Below are positions 1 to 13,600 of a stretch of DNA of 64,000 nucleotides, piece after piece; position 1 is the first letter of the stretch; every line of letters starts with the position of its first letter. Source of the DNA: Tomocerus qinae (lineage: Eukaryota > Arthropoda > Collembola > Entomobryomorpha > Tomoceridae). Position numbers and translations under genes: made by a program. The notes beneath the pieces are model-generated. The model had not been told where the DNA came from, searched no databases, and was given only the letters and a program-made list of their open reading frames with translations. The stretch covers positions 24,788,201-24,852,200 of the forward strand of contig CM034548.1 in assembly GCA_020055645.1 (NCBI GenBank), in the 5' to 3' direction.

Positions 1-3000
1 TTGCATGTACGTACCATATGTACATATTATGGCGTTCTATGCTAAACTCAATTCTCTCAATTTTCATGTACATAGTGCTTATTGCATTGTTTCGTGTTAG
101 TCCAGTTGTACACGTAGTCTATACGTACCTCGATACGGTTTTATACTAACTCGTATTCTAAATAGAGAGCTCCATAATAATATTATAATGCCATGTTCAT
201 TTTATGTATATTGGATATTGGATGATTGTAGTGCAGTGTTATGTAGTGTTTAGTTAAAGTGCTACTGAGTAGTAGCGATCAGAGCAGCTATTTTAAAAAC
301 TTCTGTACACTTGCATTAGCTGGCTCATGTTACACTATATTGAGCTTGTACAAATAATATGCATGCATCCTATTATTACTCCATGCCACACCACCGACCG
401 CTACCACTAACTAGTACTAATACTATCGGGTTAAAAGCACCGTCCGTCTGTCCATGTATTTTATTTTACAGAGAAGAGACATCAAATTGACTGAATAGAG
501 TATTGGATGAGGAGCACACTTAACCTGCATTTAAGTTTGCAAAGCAATGAAATGAGCTAACGTATTGCAGAACGTGTAGACACATAATAAATATAATCGA
601 CATTGCATTCTCAGTAGGTTTAGCCCGTCCATAATACTGATTCATATAGTATTGAATATATTATTGTTGTTCTTGAAGCCCTTATGGTTTACAGGAACTA
701 CACACACAGTCACAATTCGGAATCACAATAGACGATTATGGAATTGGTTGGTTGGACGATTACTACGTCGCTAAAGCAGTAAGAAGCAAGCAAGCAACAG
801 TGCAGTCTGTTTAAGTCCGGCAGAGTCCAGAGTAAAACCCATTTTGTAGTGTTCGTGCACCGTACCCGTCGTCCTCCGTTTACTTTACCTTTAGCATTTA
901 TTTGGCCCAGCATCTGATAGCTAGCGATTGAGTGTACCTATACCTATCCCAGTAGTAGTAGTTGTAGATGCATGGACTAAAAGTGTAGCAGTTGGTTCTG
1001 TTGTGGCACGAGAAGAGATATTAGTCCATCTAACCTCTCCGTGCTTTAGCTGGCAGTGCAGTGTAGCTTGGAGTTGGCTTACCTTAGCTTACCTGTAGTA
1101 GTGCTAAGTAAGTATTGGAAGGCTGAACTCAGTCACTCACTACATTCACGGCACGGCTAGCTGACTGATTGTTTGTGAGTGAACAAAACGAACTCGTCGT
1201 CTCCAGTTCTTGTTCTGCTTCGGGAGACCAGAAGACCAGAGACGAAACGAAACTAGTACATAGGGATAGTTTTTATATCAGTTGGACTCTGACATTGAGC
1301 ACGAGCTGTGAACAACTGCTTTGTATACAGACACGAGTCACTTGCAAGAAATGTGCTATCTCTGTTAGTGTGCTACGAGAGAGCGACTCTCACCATACAA
1401 ATCCATGTGGGAACAAAGAAAACCAAGTTTCTAATTTGTTAACTTGTGTCAAACAATTATAGAGTTTCCGAAAAGGTACAACATTTCCCACAATAATCTT
1501 ATCTCCTATGTGTCTGTGCCTTCGTGTAGTTTACTTTCCACGCTAAATATCATTAAACTACGTTTCACATAGAGAAAGCTTTCTGTCGCTCCCGACTTCC
1601 CCGTACATTCATGTAAGTCTAATCTCATTTCGTTCCTCCTTATTTTCAGACGCATCTCCCAGATTCAAACCTTTCATATGTCAACTAACTTTCCTATATA
1701 CTACTACAATACAAACTTTCCCATCCCTACACGATTACTCGCCTTTCTCTCCACTTCTGATCACACTACTATTATTTCCGCTAATCTGTCTTTACAAAGT
1801 GTTACAGGTAAATCTGAGATTCTTACCAGAAAGTCAGGTACTAAAATAGTTTTCAAACAAGAGTGCCATACTTTGGGTTAACACTGTATTATTGAAACAT
1901 TGAACTTTTAAGTCTTCCTAATACTTCAAAATTCTATTCATTCTCACTCACTACTCTTTCCAAATTCATTTTTGCTCCGTCAATAACCCCGGGGAAAACT
2001 TTCTGTTATTTAATCTATTTCATTACTTAACAAACTACTTTGGGTTTAAGTGTTCTCCACTTCATAGAAAAGAAGAAACCCCACAGTTGAGCAACATTGA
2101 ATTTAAATAAGGAACACTGTACTCTCTCTCTGCCTAATCTTCATTAAGAATGAGATAAAACTTTTGTTGCTCTTTTGCTAGTGACAATGAGAGATAAAAC
2201 CCATTTTCCTTTCGCTATTGCATTGTGGGGGCTCCCTTTCCCTATTAAAATGAGGATAAAACTAATTCTTCGCGCAAATAAATGTGCCATGAATTGTTGT
2301 TTCGATATGCGTACGGCATTCACCACAGACAAAGGAATTAAAACGCCCCAATGACTCCTTTACAATTTAAAGGACGAATCCTCCAACTTCCAACACATTG
2401 GCTATTCACACAACTACAAACAAAATTCCTAAGCTAAACCTTTATTGAGTAACACACCTAAATATTTCCTGTAATAATATTTGCATAATCTCCTCTCAAT
2501 ACTCTCCATTATTATATTTTAATTTGTTTTATGGAGAATTTTTTTTGTATTTTTGACATTTTACCAAGAGCGTCAGAATAGAGTGTGACATATTCAATAA
2601 ATTAAAGAACCCATCGGTTTGTCTTTCAGCAGAACTAGGCATTTTCGTTAAGAGTTATTACAACATTACAAAACCGCCCATAGTCTATAAGAATTATGGG
2701 AACAATATTTTAAGGATATTAGACAAGGTCCAGTGAACATGGAAAGTTCCCAAAATAAACAAAGTGACAACGAGTGTCTACTTATAATAGCTATCTGTTC
2801 AAATAAAAACGGAATTAATATTGTCGATTAATGTAGTACTATATTTAATTGAAGCTTTCAATTATTGCTAATGGGAATATAATAATTGATATGTCTGTAC
2901 AGTATAGTATGTAAATTTCAGTACCTACATACAACTACCTACCTACATAGCGTGGCTAGTGAACCGTTGAACATGATGTAGCCAGGGAGTTTTGTTTGTA

Positions 3001-4128
3001 GTGTATCTAAGCAAATGTAGGAATCGGTAGCTGAAGAGATGTGTTTGCTTTCACTCAACGTTGAAAAGCACAAGGAAAACAAGTCACAGTGCAATGTGAC
3101 CTGGGCTGCTTGCCCGGTATTATGTTTCCCTTTCCAAACACCCCGTTTGGTCGATTATGTTCTCTAGGAGGCTCAATGGCTCATGAGTAGGCATTTGTCA
3201 TTTTGGCAACATTATAATATTTAGCTCTAGTCCAGCTAATGCAATACAGACATGGCAAGTTGTACAGGTAGGAAAATGTATTAGTATTAAGCCAAACACG
3301 GATATTTTTCAGTTGTCCGGAGAACAGACTTGAATCCACACCCAAGTCTCCTCTCATTTAATTAGTGCATACACAATGATTTATCAAAAAATTAAAACAC
3401 GAATTGAAGTTAGTAAGCATATTCATCGTGAATCATAATTTTAATGACTATTTCATTGGAAATATTATATCAGTGGATTCAGAACACAATCTATCAATTT
3501 CGTTATTTACAAAATTGGGTTTTAGAATAATTCCAAGAAAAAACCCAACTATACCAATTACCTGCCTTTATAATAGAAAGTTCTCATTTGCCTTGTGCTT
3601 TGCCATGAAATATAAAACTCGTAATATTTGCAAGAAAAGTAATTGAATTTTAGGGGAATTCTATACTTATTTGCTGAGTTACTATTGTAAGTATAAAGAA
3701 GAAAAGTTTAGTAATATATAAGTATACGAATATAATTATAATCAGTTGCGAGTAAATATTACATTTACAAGTATTACATAATAGTGCCACAACAGAGTAG
3801 TAATATTGTGTAGCTTTTCAAAAGAAATTATTAATGTGTGGTTGATATAACATGAGTTTTGTTAACCGTTGCGCTGTAACTGGATCAGTATCCCTAATGA
3901 AACAGAAAACGAAAAGGTAGTTAAAATCATGTAAGTGAACCGAAGGAATGATTCTTATATAACGTTGAATTGCGCCATAATACAATTTTAATAAATTGTA
4001 CTTTAATTGGCAAACAAGCTCCGTTCTAGCGTTTACCAAACTTGCAGTTGTTGGCGGCTAATTTGCTTATAGAAAGCGTGGTATAGAAATATGAAGGAAT
4101 TTAATAACGATAAATGTTTTCATTTTAG
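1..4128. other. Upstream non-coding region
   Basis: AT-rich sequence upstream of the RNA-binding protein gene. Only short open frames occur, with no recognisable domain, tRNA, snRNA or repeat array. The core promoter and any upstream non-coding exon of gene 1 presumably lie here, but no TATA or initiator arrangement could be assigned with confidence. Confidence 0.5.
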
Positions 4129-4625
4129 ATCTAATTCTAACAAGAGTCGACCAGGACTTTTTCGCGACTTCGGATCGTCACCAACATTGAAAAACCCAGT
4201 CTGGCGTAAACACAAAACTTTTGTAAAACAGAAGAAACTTTAGAAGTTACAACTTACTACAAATCGAGTAGTTTATCGACAGAATATTATCAACTACAAA
4301 AGGTTCTGCTTTTCAACTGTCTTGGAGTAAAGCCAGCCTTTTGCACTACAAGTTTCTGCACAATTTTGTCTCAACTTATTAACGAACTTTGTAAATCAAG
4401 TTGTTTGATTTATCGGGAAACAACCGCGAAAAAAGAGACTTAAACGCATTTCTAGCTGGAAAAAATCATCCGGCATTGTTCCCTGGAACTTATATCCATC
4501 TATTGGACATCCTACCGTTTAATTGGAACAAAGAACTGAATTTTGGACAACAGCTAACAATAAATTTCGGTGACCAACTAAAATAATTGAATACTACAAC
4601 ACAATTCTGTGATCATCAACTTGAA
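4129..4625 (+). other. 5' leader (UTR) of the couch potato/MEC-8-like gene
   Basis: A likely splice acceptor (ttttcattttag) ends at 4128. From there to the start codon at 4626 there is not a single ATG in about 500 nt, where several would be expected by chance. The GC content and purine bias also differ from the flanking DNA. This suits a 5' untranslated exon contiguous with coding exon 1. If the acceptor is used, at least one further upstream non-coding exon and a promoter lie elsewhere, possibly outside the window. The alternative is a transcription start inside this stretch. Confidence 0.5.
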
Positions 4626-4691
4626 ATGGATACCCCTAGTGCTTTGAGTCAGAGTATGGATTCTGTAAACACTGCAGCAGGGGAAGAAGAG
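4626..4691 (+). CDS. Gene 1 coding exon 1 (N-terminus)
   Basis: Encodes 22 residues, [10 protein letters not shown] through AAGEEE, and ends in phase 0 at GAG|gtaaga. It joins in frame to VRTLFVSG of exon 2, giving [11 protein letters not shown], the usual lead-in to RRM1 in this family. The start is the first ATG after the ATG-free leader (context cttgaaATGG). Distance to exon 2 is large, so alternative first exons inside intron 1 cannot be excluded. Confidence 0.8.
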
Positions 4692-7600
4692 GTAAGACAA
4701 CACTTTCAAATCTTCGCTTGAATTATCCCCTCGACATTTTTCATTTCACTTTTATTTTTAAGGGGCAAAAAAGATTCATATGAGTAGAATTCATACTTTA
4801 TTTTTAAATATACACAATAGGGAATATTGGGAAATTACTTTCTATGGATTCATTCTAAATTTTTAGAGTTTCATTCATCATTTTAAACCAAGGATTGCAA
4901 TAGAGAAGGATAACATATGCTTGAAATCGATATGATAATTGGCGATTAGATCTCAAGATTAATTTCCATGTACATTTAGAGGATATTTGGTTCTTATACT
5001 AAGCTTTATCATGAGGTTTACTTCATCTGTCATTGATTGATTAGTATAATGAAGGATTGACTGCATGCATTATTCTAGAACGGTAATTGTCACGGTTAGT
5101 TGATGAAGACGTGAGGATTTTTGCAAAAGTGCATATATACATCGAAGGGAGTGTTAGTTAGAATATGTATGATATATAAAATTATATAGGTCTATATTTC
5201 TGACGCATGTGTTTTACTACTAGGGTTTGATACAATTATATTATGTAACACAATCTGCATTGTGCATTAGGCAGGTTGGGGCTTTTAATGTGAAATACCA
5301 TGGCAGTTGCTAAATAAATATCTTTAAAATAAAACACTTGTGCCATTGCCCACAAAAAGTGGTTGGTAGAGAGGGATTTTTGATGGAGATTAAAAGGATA
5401 GTTCAACTCTGCATCAACAAGAAGTGCATATTATACGTATGTATTGTAAGATAGAGGAGACTTGAGCTAAGAAATAACTAAATATGTAATGCAGTGTACT
5501 TACAAATACATAATACAAAAAGAGTAATATGCCATGAAATCTTAGCTCGGGCGTAGCACATTGCTCTCCCATTCGTGCAAAACTCGAGAAGTCGTCATGG
5601 TTTACTACACTACTGACTTTGATAATCTTTCCAACCTGAAAAATCTTGTGACCCTTGATTTTTAATGTAGCATTGTACATCAAGCCATGTAATCACAAGA
5701 AAGCAGCAATTCTTCTGTGCCGTCTCTCCGTATAGCCGTAGCTTAAGAGTACTTGTAGTATATATAGATACTCCTCTGCGCCTCTTCTCCTCCTTGTCAG
5801 TCACTCAGCTCAGCCTCCCTGTTATCTCTCATATATGTTGCTGTGGTATTTTCTTGTTTTAACCAAAGGTGAATTGCATGCTGATTCCGATGCTCACATT
5901 GTAGATTGCAACACATTATGAAAGTATTTCATATGTGAAACACACCTGTGATATGTGAGAGCCACTTCTCCATATAGATACATACACACTAATGAAATAA
6001 ATAGGGACACTCGAGTCAAGAACGTTCTGAATTATTACACTCTACCAACTTCGTGTGCACTGTAATATATTACTAACAATAAAGAACCTAGGTGAGCTAC
6101 AATTCATTTAGTTATTACAATACATTTATTCTTCCTTAATCTTCACCAAGGAAGAATCTTCTATTCATACACATTGTACCACCTAAATGTACATTTATTC
6201 TACACTTATGAATACCTAAGTATTTTATGTTCTATATGGCCACTACTAAATTACTTGATCCTAGTCTGCTAAAGATGCACTACTAACAGTACAGAGGGAT
6301 TTATATAGTAAACTTGATATCTATATACTACACGACTACTGTTATAGACAAGTAATAGTATTCCTACTTAATCGACACAGACTTGAGACAATACCTTACC
6401 GTTAGATTTTAGTTTTTACTACAAGAGATTGAATAGTGATATAGTGTAGACTAAATATTATAAGGCATTATTATATTACACGTTAGAGTGTTAAAGGTTA
6501 ATTATAACTAAAACAGAGCATAGCCGACAACCGAGTTAGCTTTGGGTGTACCTTGCACATTCACATCAAGATGCAAAAGAGAAGCTTTGTTCCAGAAAAT
6601 GAGATACTGCATCTCTGTCTAACTGCATGCTATACAGTTTATCCGTTCATTTTCGATTTGCAATATCTAGCTAAATACTCTACATATATAAATAGTACCT
6701 AGAAATACACATTGTATAGTAAATGCATCTTGGCACGTAATTAACTTCATTCCTTGTCTTGACCGTCGACTCCTCTTGTAGTCTGTGCATAAGTTAAAAA
6801 TTCATCAGGTCATCTTCTTCATTAACTGCCGCAATTGAAATAACTTGGAAGGAGTAGTGACCTTACCTTACCTGCCCATTTACATACAGAACAGTTGTTT
6901 GATATCAACCTATATTCCCAAACTAGCACAGACATTTACATAAACTCTGTAAAATATAATAGAACAGAGACGGAGACAGAAGGGAAAGGCAGGTTCATTA
7001 CTATGCTTAAGCAACCTGAGTAGTTGTATTTCATTTTGGTACCTAAATACGTAGAATTCGAAAAGTTACACATTTACACTTGTTATATATCAGTGTTATT
7101 ACTCATTTGATTTTCCTATAGCTGGCATATATAGGTTCATTACCATTCACATACATATTATAACTTGCTGAAATTAAATTGTCAGAGTCAGAATAGAAAC
7201 CTTCATAAACAAAAGTTTGATCGTGTTTTAAGCTATCGTATTTCGGATCAAAAGCAAATATTTAGTTTATAATTAGTAATTAGCTCAAGCAGTATTATGA
7301 AAACCATATACTGTGTATTGGTAATGCTAGTAGGGGTCGTCTAGTGCATAAGGCCACTATCATTACAATACCTAAAATAAACAATATTGTAAAGAAAGGA
7401 AAAACAATCTCCTAAAATTCAGATTTCGAATTTTGAAATGTTTTTTTAAATCGATGCTTCCCTCTACTGTGGCTTTAGATTTGGATAATGTTTCGGTTAT
7501 TAACGCCATGCAATTTTTTGTAAGTTGACGAGAATATAGTACAGAGCCTAGCTTCATCTATATTTATTTAATTAGTGCGTATATTTTAAATAATAGCTCA

Positions 7601-10600
7601 TCGACTTGAGAGGCTTGAGGACCATGCCCTAATCTACAAATATGTATCAAAGAAATGTACGTTTGGCTATGAATGATTCTCAGCTTTACAATAAAGTGTA
7701 TTTGGCAGGAATTAATTATCCCTTGTTGATATTGTAATATTTAGCTCTATTTACTAGTAATTAGTAACTACTAATTAAAGAGAAGAGTCTTGTACTGTTT
7801 TCCCATTTGTTGATGAGAATCGAGCTGCCGAAATTACTTGTCTAGTGTAGTAGATTATAGATCCATCCTCTTAGTATATATTAGTAGGGATGTAGAGCAG
7901 TTTGAAGAATACTTTACTACGTACAAATAGTTGAGTGTTGATGAAGGGATTGTTATAGTTAAAGCAGCATTATAGTTTAGAAGTACATCTCATGTTCAGC
8001 TGTCGTTTAATTCCATGAAAGATAAAATGGAAGAGAGGCTGGATTATTGCAAGCTATTTGTGAATTTAGTGATCGTAAGTTGTCAATTAAGCCATTGTCT
8101 TTAGAAGAGGTATAGCACAATTATAATGATATGCATTCTCATGGTGACAATAGAATTTCGCTCTATTTGCAGAGAGATTCTTTTACATATAAATAATTTT
8201 GACGTTTTGTACTATGCGTTACATTTATTTAGTGTAGTAGTAGTAGTAGGTAGGTAGTAAAGTAGGAGGTACGGGTAGGTAAAGCACTTTGGAGTCTACG
8301 AGTCACTCAAATTGAAAGTCAGGTTTGTTTGTTTGTGTTGTAAATGAAAATCCAATTTGTGTGATGTGAACATGGATTTCTACTTGGTCTTGAAATAAAT
8401 GGTATTAGGGATAATACATGCACGATAATCTTAGGAGGAGTAGTTAAAGTGGCTGTTATAAGAATTTCCTATCACTTGACATAACAGTTTGCATTCGGTT
8501 TCTAATAAAGCTATTACTTACTAGTCGAGAGATAGACATTATTACTGTGGAGCATAAGGACGTAAGTCAGATGCGGTTTAGTGGCTTCCCTGTTGCTGCT
8601 CAGTTCATTTCTCTCAAGAGTTGTTTTATTTCATTTAATACGGCAATTCGTTTAGTTGAGTGCAAATGCGACGAAACGGGAGGACTACGTTATTACGTGT
8701 CATTACGTATGCATGTAAGTAAGAGACAGTTGGTTGGCTTTCCTTTCCTTGCTGTTACATGCCTTTTATGCTCACATCCACTGCACTGACTTGACTTGTA
8801 CTTGATTGCTAGTCTAAAATGTACTGCATTACTCAGGCAACTTCGAGTTTGATGGTTTGTTTGGAATTGGACTGAATATAATATGAGTTTTGATGCTATG
8901 TAAACTCTAACTGGCTTCCATATTCCTAACTGACAACTCATACCATTCTACATCCTAACTCGGCTACATCCAACTCACACACGTTACTACTACTTACAAA
9001 ATAAGCACAGTTTAAATTGATATCACTAGTCAGTTAGATTGGTTGGCTATGTAATGTCATTTATGATTCAAGCCTTCTCTCTGATTTCCTTTCCAACATT
9101 TCCAAGTAAGCAGTTGACAACCTTTGCAGTCATGTGGATCCTATATATATATATCTTCCATTAGGCATATGTTACCATATCTACTTGCCTTCCCTCCGAC
9201 TCCATTTATTATGCACACCGTATAACATCACAGATAATACGTATAAAATGTATGCATGAAGTCGGATAATATGTAAAAACCAACTAATGACTAAATAATA
9301 CTCGTTTCTGTTGATTTATTTCATTTCAATTTCTTTTGTTAAGCCTTATATAATAGCTTCCCTCATATATTACATCATGCTAACTAAGCATACTTACACC
9401 AAACACGCACACAATATGTTCCTAGCTTGAACGTTTTAATTTTTAACAAAGTTTGCTCTCCAGCATAACGATTACTACTGAAATATAATCAATAATTTAT
9501 TTATATACACTCCTATACGTATAAAACCAACTTTGCTCAACCTATGCTTTTATTATCTTTGGCGCTATTGCAAAAATAATTACAATTCATTCCCATGTGC
9601 CTGTATTCACTTTTCTATTTTATTTACCTTGCTCATAAATAAGCAGTCAATGTTTTCCTTTTAACGGAAAACATTATTTCAAATACTCAATTTGAAGGCT
9701 ATATTAAACTTAGTTTGTAAGTATATTTATAGACTGGAAAAAGGTTTCATGTTTTATTGATGCTAGACGGTCGATTTCGATTAATATTGTGAAAACTGAA
9801 AATACTTATCAATTACTATTGATTCAAGCACTGTAGAAACCTACAAAGTATGCAAATGGACTCAATTTTACAGGATCCCTTGACAATTTGATGATTTTTC
9901 GAGATTTAGACATACACAAACAATTTTGCTTTACTCTTGAGTAGTTTTATCTCGATTGCATGCTTGCAAAACAAACTCATAGCTTATCGTAATCATTTTC
10001 CGTCGTAGAAACGTAATGTACTGAAAGATTTAACCTGGCGAATGATTTGCAATTTAATACTTTTGGAATTGTCTTTTAATTTTTGATCTCTGTATTCATT
10101 TTCCGACTTTATTTCATGGAGTTAGTTTGTTCCTTGTAAATTACAAATGCACAATTCTGTTTGGAAGTAAATTATTCTAATAATTCAGTGATAGGGGGGA
10201 TGGATCGCTTTGAAACAAATTGAGATGAAGGATTACTAGATTTGGATGAGACAGTAGATGCAGAGACATTCTCGTTTGTTGATTGCCTGCGATGCGAACT
10301 TATACGATGTTTTTGTGTGTTACTAAATGGTAATGTGACTAATATAATAGGCTTGCTGCGCCACGTCGGCTGAAACGATCTAGAAATCATCAACCTTCCG
10401 TAATAGCTATGCATATTTTATATTGTAGTATGAGTATGTAAGTATCTATTGATTTATGTAGAGTAACTATGTATATAGGGTGTACTCCAATTATTTATAC
10501 ATATAAATATCATACGGTCTTTAACAATGATACTATATGTCCATCTCTACTCCATTTTTATTTAAAAGGACTTCATATTGTTATATCAGACAACACGGAA

Positions 10601-13600
10601 TAGTAAGTATACCCTACAACTTATTATACGTTATCTCGTTCTTAAGAGATTTGATCGCAACAGTTATAGACTTGTTAAGACTATAGTCAATGTATACCCA
10701 TGTGTAGTATCATCATTTAAAATCAGTCCATACAAATACTAGGTTTATTCAGTAGCAAATAAGTTGCCCTTGATTTAGATTAAGTTTGCACTTTGCACAT
10801 AGATATTGTGTATATGTATGTTTGAGTGGACTGGATGCTCGGAAGAAATTAATATGATGGTCTTTGGCTGACAATCTGAATGTTCTTTTGTGCTTATACT
10901 ATCGTAATGTATGGGTAGTTGCTAATATTAAGACGTGTATTTCTGCAGTATGCTTAGGTATATAGATCTATAGCACAGGTGTAGAGAGTGTAGGTATGTC
11001 TGTGTATACAGGGATTGAATCAGTGGAGGTAAATGACAGGATAGGATAGGGTAAGTGAAACGAAGGGAATCCAGTCGAAGTTCCGCTCACACTCCCGTGG
11101 TTTTCTGATATCTGTCCACCGACCCTCTCTCCGTACTCCCAACTCAACTGGATTCTGGATGCAGACAGATACGGATCATGAGTTTCGATTTATGAAATCT
11201 CATTGTGAGTACTCACACTATTTTAACTCTGCTCATTTTCAGTGCTCTACTGTAACATTGCGATACTGCTCCATCCTTATCATCCCTTCTCCACTTTTAC
11301 ATACCATTGTAAACACTAATATCTAAATCTCACTGATTGTTAGACTCATATCGTCCAATGCGATGCAGTTTTAGTCTTCATTTAATTTATCTTCATCACT
11401 CAATCTCATCCCAATCTGCTAGTTCGCTCAGTCCTAAGCGCCATTTGCATTCTCACTTACATCTCTCTGCATGAACCATTTTCCGCTGTAAGTACGCAAC
11501 TATAACTCATATCAAAAAACCAATATAGTTTCCAGAGAAGCATACTTACATGATTTCTCCCGTTTCCTTTCAGTTCTTCTGTAGTATGCAATTAACTATA
11601 AATATTGTTCCAAACAGTTTCCATTTGAATTTTGAATTGTCATTTTATAAAAGTTAATTAACTATTTCTTTTCAATAGGAACTTGAAGATCTAACGAATT
11701 TACCGTTTATGGACTAGTTTTCCATTGACTTAGATAGACTAGATTTATACATAAAGGAAGTAGAAAGAAACGTATTAATTAATTATTCAAACAATGAAAT
11801 GGCACTCGGCCGAGTAATTAAAATATGGTAGCTCTGATAATGAATCTTAATAAAGATTTTCACAGATCCATAGCTAGAGAAGTGCCAAAGGGTGGTGTAG
11901 CATACTATACATATAGACATTAATGCATAAACTACATAGCCAAGCGCTAAATGAAAACACTCTTAGTTTAGCAGTTAATGAGAAAGACGAGTCTTCAATC
12001 TTTGTGAGAAGTGGGAATTATAATTAAGATCCTTTTTGGGTGGCTAAGTTTTCCACCGAGTTAATTAGATAAAAGGGAGAATGAAACAGACGGCATCAGA
12101 TTTACTAGTAAAAGATTCACTGTAATAAAATTCTTTAGGCTCTAATCCAATTAATTTGAAGGATTATAATTGATTATGAATGAAGGAACCCGTGCTGGCG
12201 GCGGGGCATCAAGAGGACAAATATGTTCCAAATGTTCCTATACCACTATGAACTTCAAAATGCTCTTTGAACGCCACAGATAATAATTTATGAACGGATA
12301 AAAATATGATTCTCGCTTAAGAGCGTTAGCGAGTATATTCGGATGTCAGTTGAAATGATGAGTTGAAGATTTGGTGTAGCCATTTTTCAAAAAAACACCC
12401 TATTCTAAAACGAAGAAGCATTTAGAATATTTTTGTTGATAAATGGATGTGTTATCAAAAAATGCTGACAAAAGCGATACAGCTTTAGAAACAGTCGAAT
12501 TGCTATGTAAGCAGATGTGCGGTTGTTTTAAATTGATTAAAACCGAATTGATGTATCAAAAATAGGTTGGATGTGCCTCCAGGTTATTAACGTATACTTC
12601 TGCACAATGTTGTAGAGGTAGAAATTGGCTTTTAAATTACATGCCCATTTAGATGTGACATCCATTTATCTGTGAATATGCTAGGGAACTATCTGGGAAA
12701 TACTATGGGATGCCATTTCAATAATGTTATTACAATATTAGTGATATAAATATATGTTCTTGTCTCCCGTTACGACGCTAAAGATAAAAGATACATTACT
12801 TTCATACTTAATGTTTCCACGAGTAGTATGCTTGGCTGTAGAAGTGAAAATTCCATTACCCATGCAGGTATAGAGAGTATAGGTGTCATCCTCCGAATCG
12901 GAGTGCAGCTGCAAATTTTAGCATACCTACAAAACTATTGGCAAAGTAGATATCAAAATTGGGGTGATAGTGATCTGCTGTTTGGAAATTCTGTCTACGT
13001 ACAAAAAGGATGGATGGAAATATTTGTGAAATTGTGCTGATGTTACAGTTTGTTAGCTAACAGCTCGGACCATTTGTCATCGAAAGATATCATGTAGCTA
13101 GGAATTATTCACTGTAATGGACAAAGTATTGGTTTGCTTTCCGGTTAAACTTTTGATACTATTTTCTTCTTTCTGCTGTATTGTATTTTTTAGTCTGAAA
13201 TATCGAGAATAGTCTATGTTGAGAGTATTCTGCACTCTTCCAATAGTATAGCAGTTTAAGTAAATATTATGTGCATCCTGGACTAAAAGCTGAATAGACA
13301 CGGCATTTCACTATTCCCATTTGATATCATGCATATCTAGAGCACATTGTATCTAATAAGCATCTCCAGTTTTGAATTGACTTACTTTCCATTGCTGTTG
13401 TAATGCATAGGGATTCTGTAACATAGGCAGAAGTGAAACTGCCTTTTAGTACGTATAGGTACATTACATCATGTGCTTTGTTTGTAAAGTAGGTGAAGTA
13501 GGTATTGCGACGCAATAATAATTTGGAGGTGTACATTAAAGTAGAGCTATACTAAGTACATATGCATGTATATAAATGTCGTTGGTATTTCGCTAGTAGT

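Noticed and set aside
1169-1462. 97-codon frame upstream of gene 1
   Set aside because: Lacks an ATG start and recognisable motifs; it may be part of an untranslated exon but nothing supports coding.
4401-4586. 61-codon open frame in the leader of gene 1
   Set aside because: It has no ATG; it would need a TTG start and ends before the true initiator, so it is not treated as an upstream ORF.
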